64,000 nt of DNA, taken from Nonomuraea angiospora. Lineage in GTDB: Bacteria; Actinomycetota; Actinomycetes; Streptosporangiales; Streptosporangiaceae. A program made the position numbers and the translations under genes. Below are positions 63,914-64,000 of this stretch, in pieces. Location of the stretch: contig NZ_JADBEK010000001.1 of assembly GCF_014873145.1 (NCBI RefSeq), positions 6,324,001 to 6,388,000 of the forward strand, written 5' to 3'. Below the pieces are notes generated by a model. It was not told the DNA's origin. It saw only the letters and a program-made list of their open reading frames with translations, and searched no databases. Every line of letters begins with the position of its first letter. The first letter of the stretch is position 1.

Positions 63914-64000
63914 CGGAGTATCTCCAAGGGAGAGGGGTTCAGGTGGAATGCGCCCATCCTGTCGATCAGCACCACCGCCGCGGATCGCCGGTGCGATCGA
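63914..64000. other. end of window, no gene seen
   Basis: 87 bp upstream of the serine hydrolase; on the minus strand CTCTCCCTTGGAGATACTCCG precedes its ATG, with GGAG as the probable SD. Nothing else is recognised. Confidence 0.5.

Overview
The window is high-GC DNA with GTG and TTG start codons, many 4-nt start/stop overlaps and typical actinobacterial families (DUF3107, DUF3117, DUF6758, DUF6529, a SigE/RseA/HtrA/TatB block, T7SS-like small proteins). It looks like a chromosomal segment of a filamentous actinomycete, most likely Streptosporangiales (Nonomuraea-like); that placement is inference from gene content and layout. Two blocks keep gene orders I recall from mycobacteria and streptomycetes: moeZ / TetR / DUF3107 / ferritin-like / DEAD helicase on the left, and mrp / tatB / htrA / rseA / sigE / O-methyltransferase followed by LOG genes, dapE, dapD, dapC and fdxA on the right. 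No tRNA, rRNA, CRISPR array or complete insertion sequence was recognised.

Region by region. 1-1435: truncated moeZ and an alpha/beta hydrolase. 2113-5388: an inverted duplication holding four small secreted Gly/Trp/Arg-rich peptide genes, two on each strand facing each other, with conserved leaders, terminators and a palindromic centre. 5424-8267: the NHEJ locus (Ku, and LigD split into ligase and polymerase genes). 8303-13935: small acidic protein, TetR, DUF3107, 1.4 kb of tandem repeats, ferritin-like protein, DEAD-box helicase. 14066-20006: hydrolase, DUF2236 oxygenase, MFS exporter, RecB-like nuclease, metal-site-degenerate MBL protein, DUF6758, NUDIX. 20029-26807: membrane-anchored beta-propeller, CPBP protease, secreted protein plus DUF6529, malyl-CoA-lyase-like enzyme, YbaB. 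26904-28745: a compact type VII-style toxin/immunity cassette.

29151-38960: EamA transporter, MgtE-N/CBS plus DUF1003 pair, MarR, Mrp, TatB framed by a long inverted repeat, HtrA, RseA, SigE with its own ECF-type promoter, and an O-methyltransferase. 39098-45328: PepA, DUF3117, a PaaX-like regulator coupled to an enoyl-CoA hydratase and a PL8 lyase, then the Tag glycosylase. 45325-52766: DivIVA-like protein, two LOG proteins, dapE, dapD, a lysozyme-like protein, DUF4178, dapC and ferredoxin, i.e. the succinylase branch of lysine/DAP synthesis. 52872-63913: a stand-alone GNAT-associated module, orphan binding protein, methyltransferase, a three-gene unit of a UvrD-like helicase between two paralogous large proteins (one with a sigma-region-4-like HTH), a second-type cysteinyl-tRNA synthetase and a serine hydrolase.

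The strongest candidates for undescribed biology are the four-peptide inverted duplication (2113-5388) and the paralog-helicase-paralog unit (55182-61241), followed by the toxin/immunity cassette (26904-28745). A recurring theme is short tandem duplication at gene ends (15, 19, 35, 46, 59 and 104 bp units).
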